In this document: positions 1-7,076 of the stretch, piece after piece
How the letters are laid out: each line of letters begins with the position of its first letter
Numbering within the stretch: the first letter of the stretch is position 1
DNA from: WLMZ01 sp037139095
GTDB lineage: Bacteria > Actinomycetota > Acidimicrobiia > Acidimicrobiales > Ilumatobacteraceae
Reading direction: 5' to 3'
Assembly: GCA_037139095.1 (NCBI GenBank)
Contig: JBAXHD010000074.1
Coordinates: 1-9,189 of the forward strand
DNA length: 9,189 nt
Made by a program: the position numbers and the translations under genes
The notes under the pieces: generated by a model
What the model saw: the letters and a program-made list of their open reading frames with translations, nothing else
Database searches by the model: none
Told to the model about the DNA's origin: nothing

Positions 1-701
1 ACGCCGAGCCCGCCGAGATAGGCGTGCAAGTTGCCGGCACCGAGGTATATGGCTTCGCCGGGATCAAGGGCCACGTAGTTGAGCAGCAAGATGATTGCTG
101 CCGATGAATCACCGGGGTGCAGCTGACTGAGTTTGCTCAGCCAGCGGCAGCGAGGGTCGTCATGGTGTGCTGCGGCATCGAGCAACGCTGTGAGCGATGG
201 ACGATCGTTGAGCAGGTGAGCAATGACACTGCCGATACCCGTGGTGTGGAGGATGCTGCGTATGTCGGCCGCCGCGGGGCCGAGTTCGCCGAGCAGAGCG
301 TCGGTTCGGTCGAGGGGAGCGATGCCGCACACAGCCTCGAAGTGGGTGAGCGCGCAGAGTAGCTCGGGCTTGTGGAACGGGTCGCGGTATGTGCGCTGCG
401 GTGCGTCGAGAGCAATGCCAGCAGCGTTCTCTCGTGCGTACCCTTCGAGTGCTTGTTGGCTCGACGGGTGCACCTGCAGCGACAACGGTTGTGCCGCCGC
501 AAGGATCTTCACAAGGTATGGCAGCTTTCCCGTGACAGACTCGAGCGGGCGTCCGTCGGCAAGATGGCTCGGTGCGCCAGGGTTGGTGCCGAACCACAGT
601 TCGGCTTGAGGTTGACCGTCGGGCTGGATCCCGAGAAGCTGCGCTATGGCTGAGCGATCACCCCACGCGTAGTTCTGGACGACCCCGTTGATCAGTTGCA
701 T
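1..701 (-). CDS. manA: Mannose-6-phosphate isomerase, class I (C-terminus cut by window edge)
   Basis: Cytoplasmic zinc enzyme interconverting mannose 6-phosphate and fructose 6-phosphate, which feeds GDP-mannose and cell-envelope glycan synthesis. The 233 visible residues begin MQLINGVVQNYAWG, the typical family N-terminus. The zinc-site motifs are present: LQVHP (Gln76, His78), HKPEL (Glu113) and the PGEAIYLGAGNLHAYLGG block near the left edge, with His226. By analogy with known type I isomerases these four residues bind zinc. Full-length members have about 390-410 residues, so roughly the last 40% lies outside the window. The ATG at 701 is chosen because an in-frame TAA lies six codons' length or less upstream and no earlier start is possible; I see no strong Shine-Dalgarno. 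It follows nucS by 24 bases on the same strand, so it is probably the distal gene of that transcript. Identification is firm; the missing end prevents checking the conserved C-terminal domain. Confidence 0.93.
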   Translation of the reverse strand, partial: MQLINGVVQNYAWGDRSAIAQLLGIQPDGQPQAELWFGTNPGAPSHLADGRPLESVTGKLPYLVKILAAAQPLSLQVHPSSQQALEGYARENAAGIALDAPQRTYRDPFHKPELLCALTHFEAVCGIAPLDRTDALLGELGPAAADIRSILHTTGIGSVIAHLLNDRPSLTALLDAAAHHDDPRCRWLSKLSQLHPGDSSAAIILLLNYVALDPGEAIYLGAGNLHAYLGGLG

Positions 702-725
702 GCGTAACAGAGGTTAGAGCACTGA

Positions 726-1385
726 TTAGAACAGCGTGAGTTCGTCGCGCTTGAGGCCGCGCAGTTCGTCGTAGTTGACCTCGACCCAGCTAAAGCCCCG
801 AGCCTCAGCGAGCACTTTGGCCTGAGGCTTCACCGACTGAGCAACGAAGATGCCGCGGACTTGACCGAGCGACGAGTCGAGATGCAGCCGCTCGATGTAT
901 CGGGCAAGTTGCTCGACACCGTCGATGTCGCCGCGACGCTTGACCTCGATGGCTACTACGCCGCCCTCGCCATCTCGGCAGACCAGATCGATGGGGCCTA
1001 TTGCTGTTGGATATTCGCGTCGCACCAACACCAGGCCCGGCTCGATGGACTCTGGTGACTCGGCGAGCAGCACCTGTAGGTGCGCTTCAACGCCGTCTTT
1101 TTGTAGACCCGGATCTTCGCCGAGTTCGTGTGCCGCAGTGTGCAGCACTTCGAGCAGATTGATGACGAGTTGCTCACCCTTGGGATTGGCCACGATCCAG
1201 TGGTCACCGTTGTCGGTGATGGTGTTCGGTGCGTTCATCCAGTTGAGCGGCTTATACGCGCCACCGTCGGCATGAATGGCAACGCAACCGTCGGCTTTCA
1301 CCATGATGAGCCGAACCGCTTCGGGGAGATGAGCAGAGAGGCGCCCGTTGTAATCAACGGTGCAGCGAGCGATAACAAGACGCAT
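726..1385 (-). CDS. nucS: Mismatch-specific endonuclease NucS/EndoMS
   Basis: Homodimeric endonuclease that makes double-strand cuts at mismatches in the non-canonical, MutS/MutL-independent mismatch repair of Actinobacteria and some archaea. The 219 residues match the family over their whole length: N-terminal DNA-binding domain (about 1-105, with MRLVIARCTVDYNGRLSAHL and AYKPLNWM) and C-terminal RecB-like nuclease domain. Catalytic residues are visible as Asp133 (GPIDLVCRD), Glu147 and Lys149 (AIEVKRRG), then GVEQLARY. The C-terminus ends RDELTLF, resembling a sliding-clamp binding peptide; clamp dependence is known for family members. The ATG at 1385 is preceded in frame by a TAG only five codons upstream, so the start is fixed. 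It sits 17 bases after the ABC1 kinase gene and 24 before manA. Loss of such genes gives mutator phenotypes in mycobacteria and streptomycetes. Confidence 0.97.
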   Translation of the reverse strand: MRLVIARCTVDYNGRLSAHLPEAVRLIMVKADGCVAIHADGGAYKPLNWMNAPNTITDNGDHWIVANPKGEQLVINLLEVLHTAAHELGEDPGLQKDGVEAHLQVLLAESPESIEPGLVLVRREYPTAIGPIDLVCRDGEGGVVAIEVKRRGDIDGVEQLARYIERLHLDSSLGQVRGIFVAQSVKPQAKVLAEARGFSWVEVNYDELRGLKRDELTLF

Positions 1386-1402
1386 GAGATTGCCAGACTA
1401 GG

Positions 1403-3016
1403 TCAGCGTCCGACGTGGTCGCGCATGCGCTTTTGGATGAGGTCGCGGCGCGCTTGCAGGTCTCGGTAGGTGAGTGATTCGGTAGTTGCCGGAAGGCCGA
1501 AGCTGGCCTTCATACCATCGAGGTTGACCTCCATTGCCGACGCATCGACGCCGAGTTCGCGGCCGAGGCGCTCGCCATGACGTTCGGCGAACAGCATCGA
1601 GATGTTGGCGACCTCGGCAAGGATGTCGAGGTTTGGTGCCAGGCGCGCAATTGCTCCATCGAGGAACACCATGTTCTTCACATAGAGCATGAGCTCTTTG
1701 GGAAGGCGTGCGCCGTAGCCCAGCAATGCCTTGACCACGCGTTGTACCTCTTTGACCAGCTCTTCGCCGTTGAGCGTGGTGGGGTCGATGGTGGGCTGGT
1801 CGAGATTCAGATCGTGGATGACAGCGTCGAGATCAGTGTCCTTTGGCAATGCTCCCAGATCGCGCAGTGCAGCAACTTGGCCCTTGATGTCGTTGGTGGT
1901 GGCGCCGAGCATGAGGCGCAAAAACGCCAGGCGACGCTCGTCGCTGAGCCGACCAACGATGCCGAAGTCAAGCAGCGCGGTGCGGCCGTCGGCGAGCACG
2001 AACATGTTGCCGCCGTGCAGGTCGCCGTGGAACAGGCCCTCGATCATTGCGCCTTCCATGAAGGCGATCATCCCCGAACGCACAACGGCTTCGGTATCGA
2101 TGCCAGCGTCGGTCATGCCGATGACATCGTCGAAGTTGAAGCCCGACACGCGTTCCATCACGAGCACTCGCCGCGTGACCAGTTTGGGGTGGGGCCTCGG
2201 GATCACGAAGCCGTCTTGCTTGAGGTCTTTAAGCACGCGGGCCATGTCGAGCATGTTCGCGGCTTCCATTCGGAAGTCGAGTTCTTCGACGATGGTCTCG
2301 GCGAACAACTCGACCAAGGCCGGGGGATTGGCGAGTGCAGCGATAGGGATGCGGCCAACAAGGTGTGGTGCGAGCCACGCCATCACCCGCAGGTCGCGTC
2401 GAACGCGGGTGCCCACGGTTGGGCGCTGCACCTTAACGACAACCTGTTCGCCGGTGCGCAGCGTTGCTGCATGTACCTGAGCAATCGAGGCGGCGGCGAG
2501 CGGAGTGGTATCGAAGGACGAAAAGATGTCTTCGATTCGTGCACCGAGATCGGTCTCTACCGTGAGTCGAACGTCGGCCCAAGGCTCGGGAGCAACCTTG
2601 TCTCGGCACAGCTTGAACTCGTTCACCAACTCGGCGGGAAACAGGCCGTCGCCACTCGAGATAATTTGCCCAAGCTTGATGTAGGTGGGTCCCAGCTGTT
2701 CGGCCGCTTTACGCAGTCGCAACGAAATATCGGCACGGCTCACTTCGGTTGAGCCGTAGCGGCCCAGACGTTTGCGAATGAGCCACGGAACAAGCGCCCC
2801 ACCGAGATGCCGTGCCACAGTGAACACTCGCGTGCCCGGGGGAAGCTTTGAGCCTTTGGTGAGGCTCGGCACTTCGGCTTGGGCGGCGCGCCGCAGTCTT
2901 GAGGCGAGAGGTAGCCACGCCACCAGATTGCGATCGATGACCCACGGAGCCGACTCGGTAAACGAACCCCAACTCATGTCGTCAGGGCTCGATTGGTGGG
3001 TGAGCTCGTTAGCCAT
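1403..3016 (-). CDS. ABC1/UbiB/ADCK-family atypical protein kinase-like protein
   Basis: Protein of 537 residues in the ABC1 (UbiB/ADCK) family, membrane-associated atypical kinases or ATPases linked to isoprenoid-quinone and lipid metabolism; the exact substrate is unknown even in well-studied members. The family hallmarks appear in order: KLGQ (114-117, the KxGQ motif), the alanine-rich loop AAASIAQVH (174-182) that replaces the usual glycine-rich loop, the ATP lysine in VVVKVQRP (Lys195), EELDFRMEAAN (244-254), the catalytic loop HGDLHGGN (330-337; Asp332, Asn337) and DFG (350-352). All key residues are intact, so it should bind nucleotide. I see no convincing C-terminal transmembrane pair as in E. 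coli UbiB; the tail after 480 is charged. The ATG start at 3016 gives a normal N-terminus. Actinobacteria generally use menaquinone, so calling it ubiB would overstate its role. It is first in the transcript with nucS and manA. Confidence 0.93.
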   Translation of the reverse strand: MANELTHQSSPDDMSWGSFTESAPWVIDRNLVAWLPLASRLRRAAQAEVPSLTKGSKLPPGTRVFTVARHLGGALVPWLIRKRLGRYGSTEVSRADISLRLRKAAEQLGPTYIKLGQIISSGDGLFPAELVNEFKLCRDKVAPEPWADVRLTVETDLGARIEDIFSSFDTTPLAAASIAQVHAATLRTGEQVVVKVQRPTVGTRVRRDLRVMAWLAPHLVGRIPIAALANPPALVELFAETIVEELDFRMEAANMLDMARVLKDLKQDGFVIPRPHPKLVTRRVLVMERVSGFNFDDVIGMTDAGIDTEAVVRSGMIAFMEGAMIEGLFHGDLHGGNMFVLADGRTALLDFGIVGRLSDERRLAFLRLMLGATTNDIKGQVAALRDLGALPKDTDLDAVIHDLNLDQPTIDPTTLNGEELVKEVQRVVKALLGYGARLPKELMLYVKNMVFLDGAIARLAPNLDILAEVANISMLFAERHGERLGRELGVDASAMEVNLDGMKASFGLPATTESLTYRDLQARRDLIQKRMRDHVGR

Positions 3017-3064
3017 CTGACCATTCTGCCGCGCAATTGCTGTGCGCAGGTAGCCCGAGCAATG

Positions 3065-3093
3065 GTGACAGTTGCCTCAATGCCGTCTACGGT
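3065..3093 (+). promoter_or_regulatory. Putative promoter for the MFS transporter gene
   Basis: In the 86-base divergent region, GTGACA at 3065-3070 (five of six matches to TTGACA) is followed after exactly 17 bases by TACGGT at 3088-3093. The latter fits the loose TAnnnT form of actinobacterial -10 boxes, though it has only three matches to TATAAT. Transcription would start around 3100-3103, almost on the GTG proposed as start codon, implying a leaderless or near-leaderless mRNA. This is pattern matching only; such matches occur by chance. Confidence 0.4.
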
Positions 3094-3102
3094 CACTCTG
3101 TT

Positions 3103-4557
3103 GTGACCGCAACTACTTCCCCCACGGCGCCGGTTGTCGATCCAGTATCGATCTTTGGTCGGCTCGTCGAATACAAGTACATCGTCGCAGCCGTGCTGGT
3201 GTCGGCGTTGTTCCTCGACATTCTCGACACCACCATCGTGAACGTGGCGCTGCCAACGTTGGGTCGGCACTTCGGCGCGGGCTCCACTGAGTGGGTGGTT
3301 GTTGGTTACACGCTGAGCCTGGCGGTGTTCATCCCGGCGTCGGGTTGGCTCGGCGATCGTGTGGGCACAAAGCGCGTCTTCCTGTTTGCGTTTGCGATGT
3401 TCCTTGGTGCTTCAGCGCTCTGCGGCGCCGCGCAATCCATCAACCAACTCATCGCCTTTCGAGTGTTGCAAGGTGTCGGCGGCGGCATGCTCACGCCCGT
3501 TGGCCTGGCGATGATGTTCCGAGTGTTCCCTCCGGCCGAACGCGCTCGGGTCTCAACACTGATGATGATCCCCACGCTGGCTGCGCCTGCGTTGGGCCCG
3601 GTAGTCGGAGGCTTCTTAGTCACCAACGCCGGATGGCGATGGATCTTCTATGTGAATGTGCCCATTGGTCTGATCGCATTTGTGGTCGGATACAAATTGT
3701 TGCGTGAGCACAGCGAACCCGATTGTGGGCCATTCGACCTTGCTGGCTTCGTGTTGTCGGGCGCTGGTCTCGCGTCGTTTGTGTATGCACTGAGCCAAGG
3801 CCCGCGCGACGGATGGACCTCACCGCAAGTGCTGCTGTTTGGCCTTGCTGGCTTTGCCATGCTCACCGCAATGGTTCGGGTCGAGACGCGCAAAACGCAT
3901 CCGATGCTCACGCTGTCGTTGCTGCGCGATCGTATGTTCCGCAACTCGAACATCGTGAGTGCCTTTTCGATCGCAAGCTTCCTTGGGCTGCTGTTTGTAT
4001 TGCCCTCGTATTTGCAGAGCCTGCGTGGCCTCAGCGCGCAGGCATCGGGCCTTGTGACCTTCCCGCAAGCCATCGGTGTGGGCTGCTCCACGTTCATTGC
4101 CGGAGCGCTCTACAAACGGGTGGGTCCGCGCCGCCTCATCTTTGCCGGACTGTTCTTGTCGTCACTCACGATCTTTGCCTTCTATTTGCTCACCATCGAC
4201 ACCAACCTGTGGTGGATTCGCGGACTCATGCTGATGCGCGGGTTCTGCATGGGGTTCGCCTTTGTGCCGATGCAGGCTTCGAGTTACGCAACCATTGCGC
4301 CGGCCGACAATGGCCGGGCCTCGTCTATCTTCAGCACCCAGCGACAGGTGGCCGTCTCGATCGCCGTGGCGTTACTCGGAACGATTCTGGCGCACTTCGT
4401 TGTGCTTGGTCCCAATGGCCTTGCAGTCGATAGAAGCGGTGCGCTTGATGGATTCCACATCACCTTCCTCGTGGCGGCCGGCCTCGCGTTGGTGGGCTCG
4501 CTTTCTGCTCTCCTCATCCGAGACAAAGACGCTGCCGCAACAATGGCGGCGCGCTGA
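3103..4557 (+). CDS. DHA2-type (EmrB/QacA) major facilitator drug/organic-anion exporter
   Basis: Proton-coupled inner-membrane exporter, 484 residues from the GTG at 3103, the normal size for the 14-helix DHA2 branch. Visible motifs are LDILDTTIVNVALP (38-51, motif D1 of DHA2 proteins), GWLGDRVGTKR (81-91, motif A), RVLQGVGGGML (120-130, motif B region) and the antiporter motif C APALGPVVGG (161-170), followed by the conserved WRWIFYVNVPIG (178-189). The reading frame stays open back to a TTG at 3037, but that would add 22 residues with no family resemblance, and a promoter-like sequence ends just before 3103, so the GTG is preferred. The stop codon overlaps the start of the next gene by one base. 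Sequence cannot give the substrate; the coupled CoA-transferase hints at an organic acid rather than an antibiotic, which is inference. Confidence 0.9.
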   Translation: MTATTSPTAPVVDPVSIFGRLVEYKYIVAAVLVSALFLDILDTTIVNVALPTLGRHFGAGSTEWVVVGYTLSLAVFIPASGWLGDRVGTKRVFLFAFAMFLGASALCGAAQSINQLIAFRVLQGVGGGMLTPVGLAMMFRVFPPAERARVSTLMMIPTLAAPALGPVVGGFLVTNAGWRWIFYVNVPIGLIAFVVGYKLLREHSEPDCGPFDLAGFVLSGAGLASFVYALSQGPRDGWTSPQVLLFGLAGFAMLTAMVRVETRKTHPMLTLSLLRDRMFRNSNIVSAFSIASFLGLLFVLPSYLQSLRGLSAQASGLVTFPQAIGVGCSTFIAGALYKRVGPRRLIFAGLFLSSLTIFAFYLLTIDTNLWWIRGLMLMRGFCMGFAFVPMQASSYATIAPADNGRASSIFSTQRQVAVSIAVALLGTILAHFVVLGPNGLAVDRSGALDGFHITFLVAAGLALVGSLSALLIRDKDAAATMAAR

Positions 4558-5744
4558 TGAGCGACTTTACGCACGAGGTCGCTGTCACCGGTCCGCTCGT
4601 TGGCTATCGCATTGTCGAGCTCGGCGTGTGGGTTGCCGGACCAGCAGCGGCCGGGCTGATGGCCGATTGGGGCGCCGAGGTCATCAAGGTCGAACCACCT
4701 ACCGGTGATCCACAGCGAGCCATCTTTGGGGCGTTGGGCGTTGCCAACCAACAAGGTGTGCCGCCGTTCGAGATCGACAACCGCGGTAAGCAGTCGGTGG
4801 TCATCGATCTACAAACCGAGGCCGGGCTTGCCCAGATGTTCGAACTTCTCGCCACTGCCGATGCGTTCATCACCAATGTGCGCCCCGCAGCGCTCGAACG
4901 TCTCGGACTCGATCACGCCGCGATCATTGAGCGCTTTCCTCAGTTGGTCTACGGCAGCCTCACCGGCTACGGCTTGCAGGGCCCCGATCGGGACCGCGCT
5001 GGTTACGACATCGGCGCGTTCTGGGCTCGCAGCGGTATGGCGCACACATTGGTGCCTCCTGGCGAGTTGCCTCCGGCGATTCGCAGCGGCATGGGCGACC
5101 ATGTCACGGGCATCACACTCGCCGCCGGGGTCTTGGCCAAGCTGCTCGAGCGAGGGCGCACCGGCAAAGGTGGTCTGGTGGCAACGTCACTGTTGCGCGC
5201 TGGCATCTACACCATTGGTTGGGATGTCGGCATCCAGTTGCGGTTCGGCAAACGCGAGAGCACTCGATCTCGAGAGCGCACTCGTGCGCCGCTGATGAAC
5301 TGCTATCAGGCGGGCGACGGTCGGTCGTTCTGGTTGCTCACACTCGAAGGCGATCGTCACTGGCCCAACCTTGTTGCGGCACTCAATGTTGAATCCATCG
5401 GCAGCGACATTCGGTTCATGACTGCCAAAGATCGGCTCACGAACAGTGTCGACCTGATTGCGTTGCTCGACACCATTTTTGCCGAGCGCACCTACGACGA
5501 AATCATCGCCTCATTCGACGCGCACGATGTGTGGTGGGCGCCCATCAACTCGATTGTCGATGTCATCAACGATCCCCAAGCGCAGGCGGCAGGAGCGTTC
5601 GTGGCAATGGACGCCCACGAGGGCGAGGAGCCCTACGTGGGTGTCAATTCACCGATCGACTTTGGTGAGCCCGAAACGCGACGTGGTCGTGTGCCCAAAC
5701 TGGGCGAGCACACCGACAACGTGCTGGGTGGGCTGAGCGACTAG
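4557..5744 (+). CDS. Class III CoA-transferase (CaiB/BaiF family)
   Basis: Cytoplasmic enzyme of 395 residues, the usual family length, moving CoA between carboxylic acids through an enzyme-bound acyl-aspartyl anhydride; relatives include formyl-CoA:oxalate, carnitine and succinyl-CoA-dependent transferases and alpha-methylacyl-CoA racemase. Family blocks seen: LVGYRIVELGVWVAGPAAAG (14-33), GAEVIKVEPPTGDP (39-52), DNRGKQSVVIDL (74-85), GSLTGYG (133-139) and RAGYDIGAFWARSG (147-160), in which Asp151 is the expected catalytic aspartate. The C-terminal part has NDPQAQAAGAF (338-348) and a final LGEHTDNVLGGL, both typical. The ATG overlaps the transporter stop codon (TGATG), so translation is probably coupled by termination-reinitiation. 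The substrate is not predictable. It converges with the minus-strand membrane protein gene three bases downstream. Confidence 0.93.
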   Translation: MSDFTHEVAVTGPLVGYRIVELGVWVAGPAAAGLMADWGAEVIKVEPPTGDPQRAIFGALGVANQQGVPPFEIDNRGKQSVVIDLQTEAGLAQMFELLATADAFITNVRPAALERLGLDHAAIIERFPQLVYGSLTGYGLQGPDRDRAGYDIGAFWARSGMAHTLVPPGELPPAIRSGMGDHVTGITLAAGVLAKLLERGRTGKGGLVATSLLRAGIYTIGWDVGIQLRFGKRESTRSRERTRAPLMNCYQAGDGRSFWLLTLEGDRHWPNLVAALNVESIGSDIRFMTAKDRLTNSVDLIALLDTIFAERTYDEIIASFDAHDVWWAPINSIVDVINDPQAQAAGAFVAMDAHEGEEPYVGVNSPIDFGEPETRRGRVPKLGEHTDNVLGGLSD

Positions 5745-5758
5745 GGCTTAGAAGCCCT
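5743..5758. terminator. Small inverted repeat between convergent genes, possible bidirectional terminator
   Basis: AGGGCTT at 5743-5749 and its exact complement AAGCCCT at 5752-5758 are separated by two bases, giving a stem of about six pairs with a four-base loop. The element includes the last two bases of the plus-strand TAG and the whole TAA plus final codons of the minus-strand gene. There is no clear T-tract on either side, so intrinsic termination would be weak; this could also be coincidence. Confidence 0.35.
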
Positions 5759-7007
5759 TGCCGTGCACGTGATCGCACTGCTTGGTCTGGCCCTCGGCCA
5801 CTTGGCCAGCGCCCACGCCTTCGAGCGCCGAGAATGGGCCGCAGTCTTGGGGCGTGATCCATACGTGGATCATCGGGGCATTGCGGAACTTCTGTAAGTT
5901 GGCGGGGCAGTTGCCCGCGGCATCAGTGAGGCCACGCACGAGCGGCGCCACTGGATCCTTGGTGAAGCACAGGTTGTCGTGGATGTGGAACTGGGTGAGC
6001 TTGCCGCCGAGCACCGGCACCTTGTCGAGCGTGACGGTGTCTGGCAGCAGATACATCGCTGACACGAGCTGCTTTTCGCCATTGGGTCGCAGCGAGCCAT
6101 CGGGCAGTCGTGTGCTGTACACCAGGCTCTCAGGATGGTCGGGGTTCAGAGTGACATCGTCATTGATCGAGTCCCACTTGATGTAGTGCTCGAAACCGGT
6201 GAAGCCGTCGCCGATGGTATGGAAGCCAGCAGCTTCGGCGGTGTGGTAGTCGGCCCACTGTGGCAACCGAATAACGGTGAAGGCAACAAGGTTCTCTGCT
6301 GCTGCCTGCTGCTCGGGGGTGACTCCGGGAACGCCGCCGAGGTCGATCGGCTTGGTGGGGTCGTACTTCACCGTTGCCACCGCAGCCGCTTCGTGCACGT
6401 GAACGGTGTTGTCGGTTGCGCCACCGGCTGTTGCAGCGCCGTGATTGTGGGGGAGGGCTTCGTTGACAACGGTGCCGTCGGCGGCGACAACTGAATGCGA
6501 GTGCACGTGGGCGCTGCCCGAGATCATTGCGGGGATGGCAATGGCAGCAACGACCAAACTGGGGAAGGTGAGCTGTCCGATGCGAGCCGTGCGTGGGCCG
6601 ATGAGCGCAGCTGCGAGCGCAAGGCCCACGGCGACGACGCCGAGCACGGCGCATGCGGTGTCGGCAAACTGGGCGGCTTCGCGAGTCTCAAGGCCGCCGA
6701 TAAATGAGATGCCAGAAACGCGAGTAGCGAGCCAGCCGCCAACGGCGATGAGGTTGCCGACGGCGCCAACAACCGCGAACCAGCGACTGGGCTTGAAGAG
6801 AGCAATCATGCCCCAGCCGATTTGGAAGACGGCAACGGCCACGAACATGCGGGCGAGGCCAGCGTGCTCGGCGTGGATGCCGATGGCGCCAGCGTGAATG
6901 ACACCAGCGCCGATTGACGTGACGGCTGCGGTGGCGATACCGGGCAAGCGATCGGTGGTTGGAGCCGTTGAAACGAGCGACTCGTTGGGCTGCAAAGCGA
7001 TTGTCAT
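5748..7007 (-). CDS. Five-helix membrane protein with His-rich linker and extracytoplasmic His/Cys domain
   Basis: Protein of 419 residues that I cannot assign to a named family. Five hydrophobic helices are visible at about 25-46, 50-71, 75-94, 113-136 and 148-165. Positive residues in the loops near 72-75 and 139-142 put the N-terminus inside and the large C-terminal part outside. Helix 1 carries GVIHAGAIGIHAEH. A His-rich linker follows (HVHSHS 167-172, PHNHG 186-190, HVHE 203-206). The folded C-terminal domain (about 220-419) contains YHTAEAAGFHTIGDGFTGFEHYI, split here as YHTAEAAGF (254-262) and GFEHYIKW (271-278), then HPESLVYSTRLPDG, QFHIHDNLC (340-347), PMIHVWITP (378-386) and a terminal CDHVHG. 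Four cysteines (347, 367, 389, 411) could form disulfides. A metal-binding or sensing role is a reasonable inference, not shown. The ATG at 7007 is chosen because AGGA sits six bases upstream and the longer open frame to 7337 runs through the crotonase gene. GTG or other internal starts look worse. Confidence 0.85.
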   Translation of the reverse strand: MTIALQPNESLVSTAPTTDRLPGIATAAVTSIGAGVIHAGAIGIHAEHAGLARMFVAVAVFQIGWGMIALFKPSRWFAVVGAVGNLIAVGGWLATRVSGISFIGGLETREAAQFADTACAVLGVVAVGLALAAALIGPRTARIGQLTFPSLVVAAIAIPAMISGSAHVHSHSVVAADGTVVNEALPHNHGAATAGGATDNTVHVHEAAAVATVKYDPTKPIDLGGVPGVTPEQQAAAENLVAFTVIRLPQWADYHTAEAAGFHTIGDGFTGFEHYIKWDSINDDVTLNPDHPESLVYSTRLPDGSLRPNGEKQLVSAMYLLPDTVTLDKVPVLGGKLTQFHIHDNLCFTKDPVAPLVRGLTDAAGNCPANLQKFRNAPMIHVWITPQDCGPFSALEGVGAGQVAEGQTKQCDHVHGKGF

Positions 7008-7013
7008 GGTGAT

Positions 7014-7045
7014 TCCTGTCCCCCAGTAAACGTTGCCGCATTCTA
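7014..7045 (-). promoter_or_regulatory. Ribosome binding site and possible -10 box of the His-rich membrane protein gene
   Basis: On the minus strand AGGA (7014-7017) lies six bases before the ATG at 7007, one of the few clear Shine-Dalgarno sites in the window, and it decides the start. TAGAAT (7040-7045) matches TATAAT at five of six positions and would give a leader of about 25 bases. I find no good -35 box at 16-18 bases spacing. The RBS is well supported; the promoter is weak. Confidence 0.4.
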
Positions 7046-7059
7046 TGCCGCTCTGGGTC

Positions 7060-7076
7060 GCCCGGTGATAGCGGGC
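7060..7076 (-). terminator. Short GC hairpin just after the crotonase gene
   Basis: GCCCG at 7060-7064 pairs exactly with CGGGC at 7072-7076 around a seven-base loop, touching the crotonase stop codon (7076-7078). With only five pairs and no following T-run on the minus strand it would be at most an attenuator or a 3'-end stabiliser separating that gene from the membrane protein gene. Confidence 0.25.

Noticed and set aside
137..609. Several open frames of 120-145 codons on both strands in the left part
   Set aside because: All overlap the frame encoding mannose-6-phosphate isomerase, which carries the zinc-site motifs and runs off the window edge.
1577..2752. A 391-codon open frame on the plus strand
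   Set aside because: It lies entirely antisense to the ABC1-family gene, whose motifs are all intact. The translation has no recognisable domain and a skewed composition typical of the antisense of GC-rich coding DNA.
3037..3102. TTG start 22 codons upstream for the transporter
   Set aside because: The extra residues have no family similarity and overlap the likely promoter; the GTG at 3103 fits better.
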